Assembly (NCBI GenBank): GCA_037783415.1
Contig: JAZGTN010000070.1
Span: forward strand, 10,485,001-10,549,000
Reading direction: 5' to 3'
Source: Leptasterias polaris
Lineage: Eukaryota; Echinodermata; Asteroidea; Forcipulatida; Asteriidae
DNA: 64,000 bases
The notes beneath the pieces are model-generated. The model was not told the origin of the DNA and did not search any database. It worked only from the letters and a program-made list of their open reading frames with translations. This document shows, in pieces, positions 56,101 through 63,541 of this stretch (its first letter is position 1; every line of letters starts with the position of its first letter). Made by a program: the position numbers and the translations under genes.

Positions 56101-59100
56101 GAGCTAATAAGCCTACACGTTAGATAAACCTCATCGGCAGTACTTAAGCAGCATACAGCATCAGAGTCCAGCATTTTCCTGAAGACAATCAGAGCATACT
56201 TATCGAAACGTTGAGTTGTTAACCACTGGTTCTTTTCAGAACCACCACAACTTATATTCAGAACCACCATAACTCATAGAGAGAGATTTTGGTGCATGGC
56301 ATCTCCGCAAGCCTTACTAAATTATACTCCAACCACGCAAAATTTCAAATCCTACTCATGTACATGGTGTCTCCGCAAGGCTTACTAGATTGTATTCCCA
56401 CCACGCAAAGTTTCAAATCTTAGTTAATAGTAGACTGTGAGAGGTCATCTTCAGCCAACGCCATCTCAGGAGCCTCTAATGGTCGCTTTCCACGCATCTC
56501 GGTCCAGCATCAGCATCCCCAACTCAGGGGTTTCTTATTGGGCTGCATCCTTCTTCAGCTCGTCGACATAGGTGTGTCTCCCCCTACCCCTGCTCCTAGC
56601 TCCATCGACAGGTTCCCGCAGCACCTTACTTATGTTGTAATTTTTAATTTTTAATTCAGGATCCACACCTCCGAGGTCCATCTCGTTCAGGGGACTCTGA
56701 TTTGGACGACCCCAGCTGGGGGGAGACAGCTGAGGAGGTATCCTCCTCCGGCACATCGAGTGAGTCGAGCGAGAGTGACACAACAGACACAGACAATGAG
56801 AAGCCGGAGGAATTACCTCACTTTGAGGACCCCTTCAAGCTGATGCCCGCGACAGTTACAAGCACCCCGAGTGCCTGCACGAACACAGAGAAAAGTAAGC
56901 AGAATAATTCACTCTAGGGGGGGGGGGGGTGGCCTGACAGTCAGAATTAAGCAGTGGGGGGAGGGGAACCTTACAGTCAGAATTAAACAGTAGCATAACT
57001 AGATATTTTCATTTGGGTGTTGAAATAGGAGGCAAAGACAATTTTTTTAATTGTTAAAATTTTTTTATTTAATTTTTTTTTTTTGGGGGGGGGGCTTTCC
57101 ATTTGTCTTACCATTCATTTGTTCATTAGGTGTTCGGGCACACCCGGAACACCTCTTGTTTTTGTTCCGGTTTTTTTTCTTACTTTTTAATACTTCTTCT
57201 TCTTCTTCTTATCCCCCGCGATTGTCCGGTAACAAAAGCACACTTCCCAAGCTCGTATAAACTTGAAACTTTACATGTAGTTAGATAACCATTAGGAGAT
57301 GAAACCGTTTCAGTTACGTCATGATGACGTCATCAGGTGTCAAATTACAAGGTTTTTAGAAAAAAATAATTTAATCTTTGAAATTCTGTAACAAATCACA
57401 CTTAAGAGACCGGCGGTTGTTTTATGCGGGATCATACTTAGGTCATATAGGTCTTTATTTTTTGTTGTGTGCGTGACCTCACATGACCTCTACTTCCGGT
57501 CGAAACAGGAAGAAATCGGAAGTGCCTTGTAATTTAAAAGTGGCACACTTTTTGAATTTTTTTTTAACGGTGTTATAGTCGAGCAAGAGTCTGGTTTTAA
57601 AAAATAAGACAAGTGACGTCATAAAAGTCAAGAGCGCCCTCTAGCGGCAGGTTGAAAACAATTAAAAATGCACTTTTACTAGATGTCTGTGGCGAAGTTT
57701 ATGATAATCGTTTAAAAATTGGTATACATAATGACCTTCATGCAGACAACATATGTGTGAAGTTTTAGATTGATGACGTCATCATGTGTCACGTGTTATT
57801 GCCTTAAAGGTTTACTTTTTGAAGCTGTGTATCTACAAAACCATAAGTTCGACTGAGTTGAAATTTGGCACGTTGATAGACAGTGACATTGACTACGTAA
57901 ATAAAAAAATAAAACATGATGACGTCATTCCTTTTTTTTTTTACAATTATTTGAAATTGTGACCAATTATTACCGGTATTTATTGACCCGCTGTAAAACC
58001 ACGGGATACACACACACTACTATGCGAACACACACGTGTGTATACGGTGAGCAAATCAACCGCAAGGTTCAAAGTCCATCAAACATGCTTGTGGTCTAGT
58101 CTCTGTTCAAGGTTCGCGCAACCTGCTTTTGACAATACGCTTTGTTAGTCTCTAAAACAGCCGTCTATGCAAACCTCGTTAACAAACAAATGCTAGGCTT
58201 TTGATCGTGTGGTTTTTAAAGTTGAACTTTTCATGAATTCATATCTCGTCGTCTTCTTTTCCCCCAAGATTGTCCAATAAAAAAGGACACTTCCTAAGCT
58301 CGCATAAACTTTAAACTTCACACATAGTTAGATATTCATAGGTAGATGACACCGCTGCAGTGATATCATCATGACTTCATCGATGTCAAATTACAAGGTT
58401 TTTAAATATTAATTTTTTAATGTTTGAATTTCTATATCAAATCACGGACATGAGACCGTAGGTTGCTTATTGCGGGATTATACCAAGTTAGGTCTTATTT
58501 TTGTATTATGTGCGTGACATTACGTTACCTCTACTTCCGGTGGAAACAGGAAGTGCCTTGTTATACTTTAGTTTTTGACCGAAAATATTGTTCTCTCCCG
58601 TGCAAATAAGACTGAGAAAAGAAGGGAAATACTCAGGTCCAATTTTGTCGGTAATAACGACTTTTTAATTGTTGCATTCGTATACACAGGAAGTGTGGCA
58701 GTTTTATTTATTATATTGAATAACATCTTTAGGTTTGTAATCAAGTGGATAATCATTCAAAAATATTGGGTTTTGATTCCAAAGCGACTACCATGGAAAC
58801 TAGCATGCAGATCGATGCCCGCGCCCGTCAAACACTTGATTATTATGTTCTATCATTCTAAACTTGTAAGCATTGTTGTGAAAAAAAATCGTACACGGTT
58901 ATTTCATATGTGATCATTATAAAAACAAGTAAAATGGAACCAGCCGATCATAATTATCAAGAAACATTATACTTCCAGCCAATGGCCGCCCAAAAACCAA
59001 TTAAGTAAATAAACTCGCAATTCAAAAGTCAACTCTAGCGGGCGCTACAGACATTTTGGGATTAGTGGATTAATGTAAACTCGGGACATTGTTAGGTCAT

Positions 59101-62100
59101 TGTGGTGCTTCTGTTCTATGCGTGATATGAGTAGGTACTTCAGTATGTTATACATGAAGTCCAAATTGCACGGGAAAAGGGTCACTTTATTGGGTTCAAA
59201 CAATGGAAGGAAGTAACTCTTGTGAAAGTAGTTGTGGAATAATTTGTTTCTAAATAGACTCATTCACTAACTTTTGATAAAAACTTATCGTACAAATTTC
59301 TAACAGAGTCATGTTTACCAAATAATTTTTCAATTACATTTGAGCCACTGCTAGTTCTTACAAGATTTATAAATACAGAACGACTTTGGTAATCAAGCTG
59401 AAACTTTGCATGTATCCAAGTTGGGATATGTTACATCCACAAAATTTGTTCACACCACGATGACGTCATCGAGTGTGACATGACGTCACCTTAAAGGTGT
59501 AGGTTCAAGATCTATATACTGAGTAGTATGCTTGGTCAAGCTGAAATGTAGCTTACATGTATTCAGACTGGGATGTGTTACGACCAAATTGAACGTCATG
59601 CCGAACACCTCGTTTTTGTGATGTAACAAAAATTTAAGTCTAGTTTTGTTTAATCTTATTTTTGGGGGTTGGGGATGGGACAAGGGTTCTGAGGGGGTGG
59701 TTTTCCGCCTAATTCATCTGGCTCGTTTTGTTTGTGTATACCTTTCAAACTTGTGGTCTTTGTGTTCAGAGTAAATTTAATATCATGTGCACCATGTGCA
59801 CTGTAGAGTATGTGTAAGTTTAATAATAATAATAATAATAACAGGCATTTATACTTTGCTTTTCCAAAACATGATCAAAGCGCATAACAAAAGAAAAGGA
59901 TAAATTAAAACAAGCAAGAACAAAACTTAAATCTACTATTTAGGAAAGAGATAAGTTTTAAGTTTACTCTTAAATGTAACAACACAAGAAGAATCACGGA
60001 CACTAATTGGGAGACTGTTCCAAAGTTCAGCAGCAGAGTGTGAGAAGGCGTGTTTGCCATAAGATAATCTGGACTTGTGAGTGTTAAGCCGAGTTCTATC
60101 GGAAGAAGAGCGGAGTCCTTGACACCTTTGCACCTTTGTACCTTTGCACCTTTGTAAATGACTACTCTCCCAACAATGACTTGGATAAGTTAAAGAACCT
60201 TAGTTGCTTTTGGTTTGCGTCTATGTTTTTCTTATATTTATTAATCAAACGTGTTTAATCTTTCTCATGGTTTATGTGATTTCATGTTACCTGCATGTGT
60301 TAATTGCATGCGTTAAGGCATTATCCTTTGCATGCGTTTTAAGGCATTATTCGTTAAAAACCACTGCTGTAATACAGCAGCGGTTTATTCTCCGGGCGGC
60401 TTATACGCCGACGTATAAATATGGAAGAGAAAAAACAGCATTTTTATAAAGAAAGATCGTTTGTAAAATGTTCTAAATAAAAACAATGTTCTTAAACGAT
60501 AAAAAATCCTGCAAAACATGCCTGTGTGGTGACAAAATCCTGTTGAAAATGCCTGTTGAAAATCCCGCCTCATTTGTATTCTGTGTTGCCTTTATAAAAC
60601 GTTTATCAACCGCCCTATTGTTAGAGTTCAGTCACCCCTCAGAGATGAACAATCAGCGAAACTCGAGTTAGACTAGACTGGTCCCCTGTCTATTTATCCC
60701 AGCGATCTCCATATGCTGATGTATCTCCGAACAGACGGTCTCATACAGACCAACATCAAACAAACAAAAACTGTGCGGTATTGCTCACGCACGTACATGT
60801 ATAAAAACGTTCCTCCGAGTCCGACCACGAGGTGCATGATTTCTCACAAAGGGAATTTCCCTTGCCTTTTCGTTCCCACAGCTACACGCCGCCATTCCTT
60901 CACCCCCTAACTATAAAGTTTACCACGTTAGGAGCATGCAAGCACATCTGCGGGATCGAGGTGATGAATACTATGGCAGTGCTGCGAGAAGCACTACGTC
61001 ATAATTATTCACGCGATCGACCAATCGGAAAGCTGTGAGAAGCACTACGTCATAATTATTCACGCGATCGGCCAATCGGAAAGCTGTAAGAAGCAATACT
61101 CATAATTATTCACGCGATCGGCCAATCAGAAAGCGGCCGGTCAGAAATCAGCCAATCAGCCTGTGCCAATTGCGCTCGTGGTGCTTCGGGTAACATGAAG
61201 AATAAAACCATGGCTAGAATGGAGAGCCTTACAGCCTTTATCAAATTTCCTTACATCAATAACCAATTCGCGGCACTTCAGTTTTAACACTATTTTTAAA
61301 TCTGAAGTGGGTTCCCTCATCAACTCACGTCACAAATTAACCGCGATATCATCGAATATCGCGATATATTTTTGACGATGTATCGTGAATGAAAAAAAGC
61401 AATATCGCCAAAGCTTACCATACGCAGTTTTGCGAACTTCACTTCCGTGTTTTGAGGTTAGTTTTTTTAACATTTTGGCCGCGGTTTATACGCCCGCGCG
61501 GTTTATACGCTGACACCTAAATATTTTTTCCATATTTTGGAGCATTGCGGTTTATACGCCGGGCGGTTTATAATCCGAAAATTACGGTACGTAGTTATTA
61601 TATAGGGCATTATCTGACCTGGGGCCGATTTTCACAAAGAGTTAAAATTGATCTTAACTGTGTATCAATCTTAATTTTAATCAAAGTGGGATATCACAAC
61701 ACAAATCACTATGGTGATAATGATGAATCTTTACTTTATGAAATTGAGCCCAGAGGGGGAGTCACGGAACGCTCATTATTCTAACATCCAAAAATCAAAG
61801 CATCCCTATGTTGTTTATTTTGACCATCTTTCAGTCCGTGTTCGTGTCTTCGAGGGGAATGAATGCAAGAAAGCCGATCTGAGCGTCCTGGAGATAAGCT
61901 GCCATATCAACACTAAAGTACACAACACCCGCAATAGCTGTGATTACATCTTCATTGGTGCTGTCTGCTCATTCATCCTGGCTAGTATACCAGTCAGCTT
62001 CAGGTGAGGAGGGGGTGGTCACTTATTTCTATGGGCGGTAGGGGTTACCAGGGCTCTCCTGTTGCAGAAACTAGTTGGGTTTTTGGGGGGGTTAGAATTA

Positions 62101-63541
62101 TTGACATTAACAGGAATTGAACCTGTGACATGGATTAACTTGCCGGCGCTCTACCAACTAAGATATCTACATGTAGCCCTAATTTTGGCAGTCTGTCTAC
62201 CTTTGTTCGGGAGTGCCAGTCAGAAGCCATTCAAACTGTAACTGCCGTATAACTGGGGATTGCACCCATTACAACCTGGGATCACCCTCAGTACTCCCAG
62301 GGATCACACCCAATACACCCAGGGATCGCATCCAATACACCCAGGGATCACACCCAAAACACACAGGGATCGCACCCAATACACCCAGGGATAACACCTA
62401 GGGATCACACCCAATACACCCAGGGATCACACCAAATACACTTGGGTTACTCCCAATTACACCCAATAATACACCCAGGGATCACACCTGATACAACCTG
62501 GGAAGCGGCAGCCAGGGGATCACCTTAAAGGCATTGTATACTTTTGGTAACAGCTCAAAATCAGTGTCCACATTTTGTGTGATTCAACATATGCATGAAC
62601 GAACAAACCTGTGAAAGTTTGAGCTCAATTGGTCATCGAGGTCACGAGAAAATAGTGAAAAGAGACCTGATGTGTTTTCTGTTTTTCAAACATCGAGTTT
62701 ATTATCACGTGTAATAAAAACTATTGTTTTACTCATTTCTCAGAAACGATAGCATTTTAGGCAGAAATATTTTAAGGAACCCTTTCTGTCATTACTTACT
62801 TTAAATCATGTAAGTTATGTGTGAATCTGTGAACATTTGTGTTTTTCGATCTTACCAATAGTGTACAGGACCTTTTTTTAAGGGGATCAAACTTTTTATT
62901 TCAAATTTCAACTCATAACTACAATGTATTTGACTAGGTAAAGTTTTATCAATTATTGGATGACCAATAAATTAACAGGCCAGCGCTCTACCAACTGAGC
63001 CACCCACATGTAGCCTTAAATTAATTTTATAACAGTGTGGGCGGTCTCCCTATTGTGTCAATATCTTTGCTGGGGGTGCCAGTCAGAAGCCATTCAACCT
63101 GTAAGGACTGTCAACAATAACAAAGATATTGACAAACTAGGGCGACCTGTTGCTGGTACGGATTGGTCTATACAGTCATGAAATGTGTGCAAGGAAATGG
63201 TAGGACCAATAAACTGAATTTAATTGAATTGAATTCAATGACAGTGCATATCGAACATTGATGTATGGGTTCAAACGAAACTGATATTGCTCGTTATCCC
63301 CGGTTCAATAATTACATAAATTAAACAGTACTTGTTTGTTTTTTTGTCAAGATTACGAGGAGTCTCTTTTTTGGAACCGAGCCTCTCCTGGCTGACTTAT
63401 TCCTGGTTCCTGAGGGTAGCAGACACATTGAGGCTGAATAGTACAGCCTATATCGTCGTGGGCGTGTGCAGCTTGGAGCGTTTTGCTCTCAGCTTCATGT
63501 TCTTCTTTCTGTTGTCTGTTGCCGAGAAAACGTACAAACAG
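44124..63541 (+). CDS. PHTF: PHTF-family protein (PHTF1/PHTF2 orthologue), whole gene in the window
   Basis: PHTF proteins are large ER-associated multipass membrane proteins, historically named putative homeodomain transcription factors. Ten exons join with matching phases: 44124-44186, 46391-46466, 47304-47400, 49732-49843, 51893-52020, 52774-53363, 54361-54596, 56660-56894, 61835-62003 and 63352-63541 (1896 nt, 632 residues). Order of features: the N-terminal IGAYDKELWE and LIDIDLVRG motifs; two membrane segments in exons 3-5; a long polar, Ser/Glu-rich linker in exons 6-8; then EGNECKKADLSVLEIS and membrane segments ending FFFLLSVAEKTYKQ. The first coding exon (expected to end in a WYQKK-like motif) was not found. 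The C-terminal ~30% lies beyond the window. Introns are heavily loaded with repeats. Confidence 0.9.
44480..44990 (+). mobile_element. LINE 3' end (reverse transcriptase C-terminal remnant)
   Basis: Translation gives QNSAARLVTC, HWLPIHQRICFKILLLVYK and, after a frame change, LWNKLPTHIQ and LDTFKSLLKTHLF, the usual C-terminal end of non-LTR retrotransposon polymerases of the jockey/CR1 type. It is followed by GCGCTCTATAAATGTTGTAA and an (ATT)n tail. It is 5'-truncated and frameshifted, inside a PHTF intron, sense to the gene. Confidence 0.85.
45176..45405. mobile_element. 230-bp MITE with TATAGATAG termini, copy 1
   Basis: The left half (CGGCCATCTTTACGGGCAA) and right half (inverted CGCCATCTTTACGGGCAAAT) are mirror images, ending in TATAGATAG and CTATCTATA. 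A second copy lies inverted at 48226-48455. Confidence 0.85.
45436..45575 (+). mobile_element. tRNA-derived SINE (TGGTGGTCTAATGC family)
   Basis: The head GCTTGGTGGTCTAATGCTAAG and GTGGGTTCAAATCCAACCCG give A- and B-box matches. The tail TTTTTTTTTGACAGGACTCGG and GAAATTACTGAGTA is shared with the minus-strand copy at 48460-48596 and a tail at about 49200-49245. Confidence 0.75.
45656..46026. mobile_element. TTAA-flanked MITE, copy 4 (right end shortened)
   Basis: Left end TTAAAGGCACTGAACACGTT. The right end reads ATTACCAGTGCCTTTAA, missing ~10 bases (AAACGTGTTC) present in other copies. Interior as in copy 2. Confidence 0.88.
46023..46359. mobile_element. TTAA-flanked MITE, divergent copy 5
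   Basis: Starts at the TTAA that ends copy 4 and ends ACATTGTCTTTAA. It is more diverged, but GGTAAGGAGCAC, GTTGATAGTATAAAACATTA and TGGGATACACCAAGTGAGAA match the family. The two copies share one TTAA. Confidence 0.75.
46391..46466 (+). CDS. PHTF: PHTF exon with LIDIDLVRG motif
   Basis: Acceptor GATTTTTCAG, donor AAGAG/GTGAGT, phase 0 to phase 1. It encodes TELIDIDLVRG, matching vertebrate PDLIDVDLVRG. It lies 31 bases after the MITE at 46023-46359. Confidence 0.9.
46560..46790. repeat. Intronic duplicated block, copy 2
   Basis: Partner of 43255-43590, in the same orientation and block order; diverged, with indels. Confidence 0.65.
47304..47400 (+). CDS. PHTF: PHTF exon with KAKPE and ARKGLIRV motifs
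   Basis: Acceptor TTATTGTCAG, donor CATTTG/GTAAGT, phase 1 to phase 2. STFTKAKPE and ARKGLIRVMLFPLYCIW match vertebrate SAFAKAKPE and TRKGIVRVVFFPFFFRWW. It enters the first membrane region. Confidence 0.9.
47425..47600 (-). repeat. CGAAACGTCAGGCC dispersed repeat, minus copy
   Basis: It reads GTGGCCTGACGTTTCGACTT, GCAGAGTCTTTCTCGAAGGC and TAAATGACAACACAACACAC on the plus strand, the inverse of 3995-4110. It starts within 30 bases of the PHTF exon donor. Confidence 0.7.
47693..48040 (+). mobile_element. tRNA-derived SINE, full-length copy
   Basis: The head GTGTCATGGCCGAGTGGTTA to GGTCATGAC has A box TGGCCGAGTGGTT and a slightly changed B box (GGTTTCGATTCC, one base inserted). The central block CTTGTGTCCTTGAGCAAGAC follows, then a body with GCTGTATACTCCCCAGGGAG, and a LINE-like end GCGCTATATAAGAACTAG with (TTA)n. 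This is the most complete of the three copies. Confidence 0.88.
48226..48455. mobile_element. 230-bp MITE with TATAGATAG termini, copy 2 (inverted)
   Basis: Reverse complement of 45176-45405 with only scattered differences. It is inserted in the tail of the SINE at 48460-48596, which shows that the MITE is the younger of the two. Confidence 0.85.
48460..48596 (-). mobile_element. tRNA-derived SINE, minus copy interrupted by a MITE
   Basis: On the minus strand: CTCGGTGGTCTAGTGGTAAG (A box), GGGTTTGAATCCCACCCGAG (B box), then CACAGAACTCGGGAAAGTAC and TGAGTATATAGATAGG, where the MITE begins. Confidence 0.8.
48808..49139. mobile_element. MITE with CAGGGATGTGATT termini, copy 2
   Basis: CAGGGATGTGATTTCCCCG at the left and ATCACATCCCTG at the right, flanked by AAGTTA on both sides (a probable 6-bp target duplication). 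The interior matches 37078-37324. Confidence 0.8.
49411..49588. mobile_element. MITE with ATAGACC..TATGACGTCA termini, copy 1
   Basis: TATAGACCTTTATGCATATG then ACGTCA on the left; TGACGTCAATGCATAAGGTC then TA on the right. The terminal inverted repeats end in a full TGACGTCA palindrome. Same family as 52167-52345. Confidence 0.75.
49732..49843 (+). CDS. PHTF: PHTF exon, first membrane segment
   Basis: Acceptor TTCTCTTTCAG, donor CAACAG/GTAATT, phase 2 to phase 0. It encodes WKKQLSRWVYISLLSLYFMQ and SLVVIVYCLYIPKEGQQ, a hydrophobic helix after the WW pair, as in vertebrate PHTF. Confidence 0.9.
50431..50667 (+). repeat. 59-bp minisatellite, four units
   Basis: TCTCGCTACCAGCCTTATCA, TTTTTATCGGGGTGGGCAG, TGCTTGCTGTCCATACTTGA, repeated four times with essentially no differences (last unit TGCTTG to TACTTG). 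Near-identity means recent amplification. Confidence 0.93.
51454..51800 (+). mobile_element. tRNA-derived SINE, third copy
   Basis: GACGTGGCCAAGTGGTCTAAG (A box), GTAGGTTCAAATTCCAGTCG (B box) and CTTGTGCCCTTGAGCAAGGC (central domain). A different body follows (GGTTGATACCCATGTCTAGA, CACCTTGAAGTGGCC). It ends ~90 bp before the PHTF exon at 51893. Confidence 0.85.
51893..52020 (+). CDS. PHTF: PHTF exon, second membrane segment
   Basis: Acceptor TTGTTTTCAG, donor AGAAG/GTACTG, phase 0 to phase 2. It encodes PIFFTEIFVPIVLSLVLGTV then YSLVVGTT and a basic RRMTRR end, matching vertebrate [21 protein letters not shown]. Confidence 0.9.
52167..52345. mobile_element. MITE with ATAGACC..TATGACGTCA termini, copy 2
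   Basis: ATAGACCCATTGC on the left; GATGACGTCATATGCAATGG then GTCTAT on the right. Inside is a large palindrome: GGTCAAAACGTGCACAAAAG, GTACACGTGTTTAC and their inverses. Confidence 0.82.
52774..53363 (+). CDS. PHTF: PHTF exon, large cytosolic linker
   Basis: Acceptor GTACTTCCAG, donor CTCCTTG/GTAAGT, phase 2 to phase 1, 590 nt. The C at 52774 completes a Ser codon, then RVIKTKSRKPTSDE and MRRSQSLPC follow. Residues are polar and charged (RRRVKTVTYVGG, KPGEEAGTVEVSK) and poorly conserved. RRSQSLP and TRRFSRP are basic-Ser motifs of the kind phosphorylated by basophilic kinases (inference). The open frame continues past the donor to 53653, but that part enters the repeat at 53510. Confidence 0.85.
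53510..54160 (+). repeat. Dispersed ~640-bp repeat, copy 2
   Basis: Colinear with 23870-24510 (see copy 1), here in a PHTF intron. It includes an insertion CGTACTCAGGCGTGGATTTA near 53899 that copy 1 lacks. Confidence 0.7.
54361..54596 (+). CDS. PHTF: PHTF exon, acidic/basic linker
   Basis: Acceptor GTCCTTCACAG, donor CATGGAG/GTGAGT, phase 1 to phase 0, 78 codons. It encodes SAFSDDVSDNPQHASDSEGA then RRHELRLRGRTGIRKGRRK and SSNDSDVDPVP; likely disordered. A ~1-kb inverted repeat begins about a dozen bases after its donor. Confidence 0.85.
54609..55600. mobile_element. ~1-kb foldback element (arms ~450-490 bp)
   Basis: TTTGGAACCAGCCTCAGGAC then CATGGTTTCTTCC at the left is mirrored by GGAAGAAACCATGGTCCTGA then GGCTTGTTCCAAA at the right. 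The match continues inward over almost the whole length (ACTAAATGTGCGCACTCGAA, CCAACGTTCAGATCTAT and many more), meeting near 55100. Similarity is high with small indels. No coding capacity. Confidence 0.9.
55601..56659. other. PHTF intron remainder with old repeat
   Basis: It contains an inverted relative of 35205-35400 at 56210-56430, with an internal duplication of CTCCGCAAGGCTTACTAGAT near 56306 and 56370. No exon signal until 56660. Confidence 0.5.
56660..56894 (+). CDS. PHTF: PHTF exon, Ser/Asp/Glu-rich linker
   Basis: Acceptor TTTTTAATTCAG, donor AGAAAA/GTAAGC, phase 0 to phase 1. It encodes DDPSWGETAEEV, the acidic run SSGTSSESSESDTTDTDNEK and FEDPFKLMP. The position corresponds to the acidic, Ser-rich linker of vertebrate PHTF (ESETEDVLWEDLL region). 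Confidence 0.87.
57128..59612. mobile_element. ~2.5-kb non-autonomous element rich in TGACGTCA palindromes
   Basis: The ends AGGTGTTCGGGCAC and GTCATGCCGAACACCT are inverted. The interior repeats a module three or four times: AAACTTTRCATGTA, then GATGACGTCATC, then GTGTCAAATTACAAGGTTTT (near 57265, 57755, 58310 and 59395). TTCTTCTTCTTCTTCTTATC and a degraded copy precede two of the modules. No transposase-like ORF. Boundaries are inferred from the termini only. Confidence 0.6.
59820..60135 (-). mobile_element. LINE 3' end (reverse transcriptase C-terminal remnant), minus strand
   Basis: On the minus strand the frame reads RTRLNTHKSRLSYGKHAFSH then SAAELWNSLPISVRDSS and VVTFKSKLKTYLF, ending with a stop. 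This is the standard C-terminus of a non-LTR retrotransposon polymerase. An (AAT)n tail lies at 59823-59840. 5'-truncated. Confidence 0.85.
60986..61140 (+). repeat. 51-bp tandem repeat, three units, with CCAAT motifs
   Basis: GAAGCACTACGTCATAATTA, TTCACGCGATCGACCAATCG, GAAAGCTGTGA, repeated three times at 51-bp spacing, with a fourth CCAATCAG just after. Each unit carries CCAAT and GCGATCG. Confidence 0.85.
61480..61595. repeat. GCGGTTTATACGCC-type repeat terminus
   Basis: GCGGTTTATACGCC occurs three times, followed by GGCGGTTTATAATCCGAAAA and TTACGGTA. This resembles the end of a widespread animal MITE type; its other end may be near 60378. Confidence 0.45.
61835..62003 (+). CDS. PHTF: PHTF exon with EGNECKKADLSVLEIS motif
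   Basis: Acceptor GACCATCTTTCAG, donor CTTCAG/GTGAGG, phase 1 to phase 2. It encodes VFEGNECKKADLSVLEIS, almost identical to vertebrate WEGNDCKKADMSVLEIS, then YIFIGAVCSFILASIPVSF, a membrane segment. The most diagnostic PHTF exon here. Confidence 0.95.
62105..62180 (-). mobile_element. tRNA-like SINE head, minus strand
   Basis: On the minus strand: TAGTTGGTAGAGCGCCGGCA (A box) and ATGTCACAGGTTCAATTCC (B box). A related head lies near 62965-63005 (CTCAGTTGGTAGAGCGCTGG). Confidence 0.6.
62255..62515. repeat. ~23-bp minisatellite (CCCAGGGATCACACCCAATACA)
   Basis: About ten imperfect units, some shortened, of the CCCAGGGATCACACCCAATAC type. Confidence 0.88.
62525..62881. mobile_element. TTAA-flanked MITE, variant subfamily, second copy
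   Basis: TTAA then AGGCATTGTATACTTTTGG at the left; CCAATAGTGTACAGGACCTT, a T run and TTAA at the right. The interior is close to 40355-40698, including ACATCGAGTTTATTA and AACGATAGCATTTTAGGCAG. Confidence 0.8.
63352..63541 (+). CDS. PHTF: PHTF exon ending in VAEKTYKQ
   Basis: Acceptor TTTTTGTCAAG, donor AAACAG/GTAAAG, phase 2 to phase 0, last recognised exon in the window. It encodes SLERFALSFMFFFLLSVAEK then TYKQ, matching vertebrate [20 protein letters not shown]. The gene continues to the right, beyond the window. Confidence 0.93.

Larger units (their letters stand above)
60136..61834. other. PHTF intron remainder
   Basis: No exon seen. It holds (GCACCTTTGTACCTTT)-type short repeats near 60120-60155, CGGTTTATACGCC-type repeats at 60378-60415 and 61480-61595, and a 51-bp tandem array at 60986-61140. 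Confidence 0.5.
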
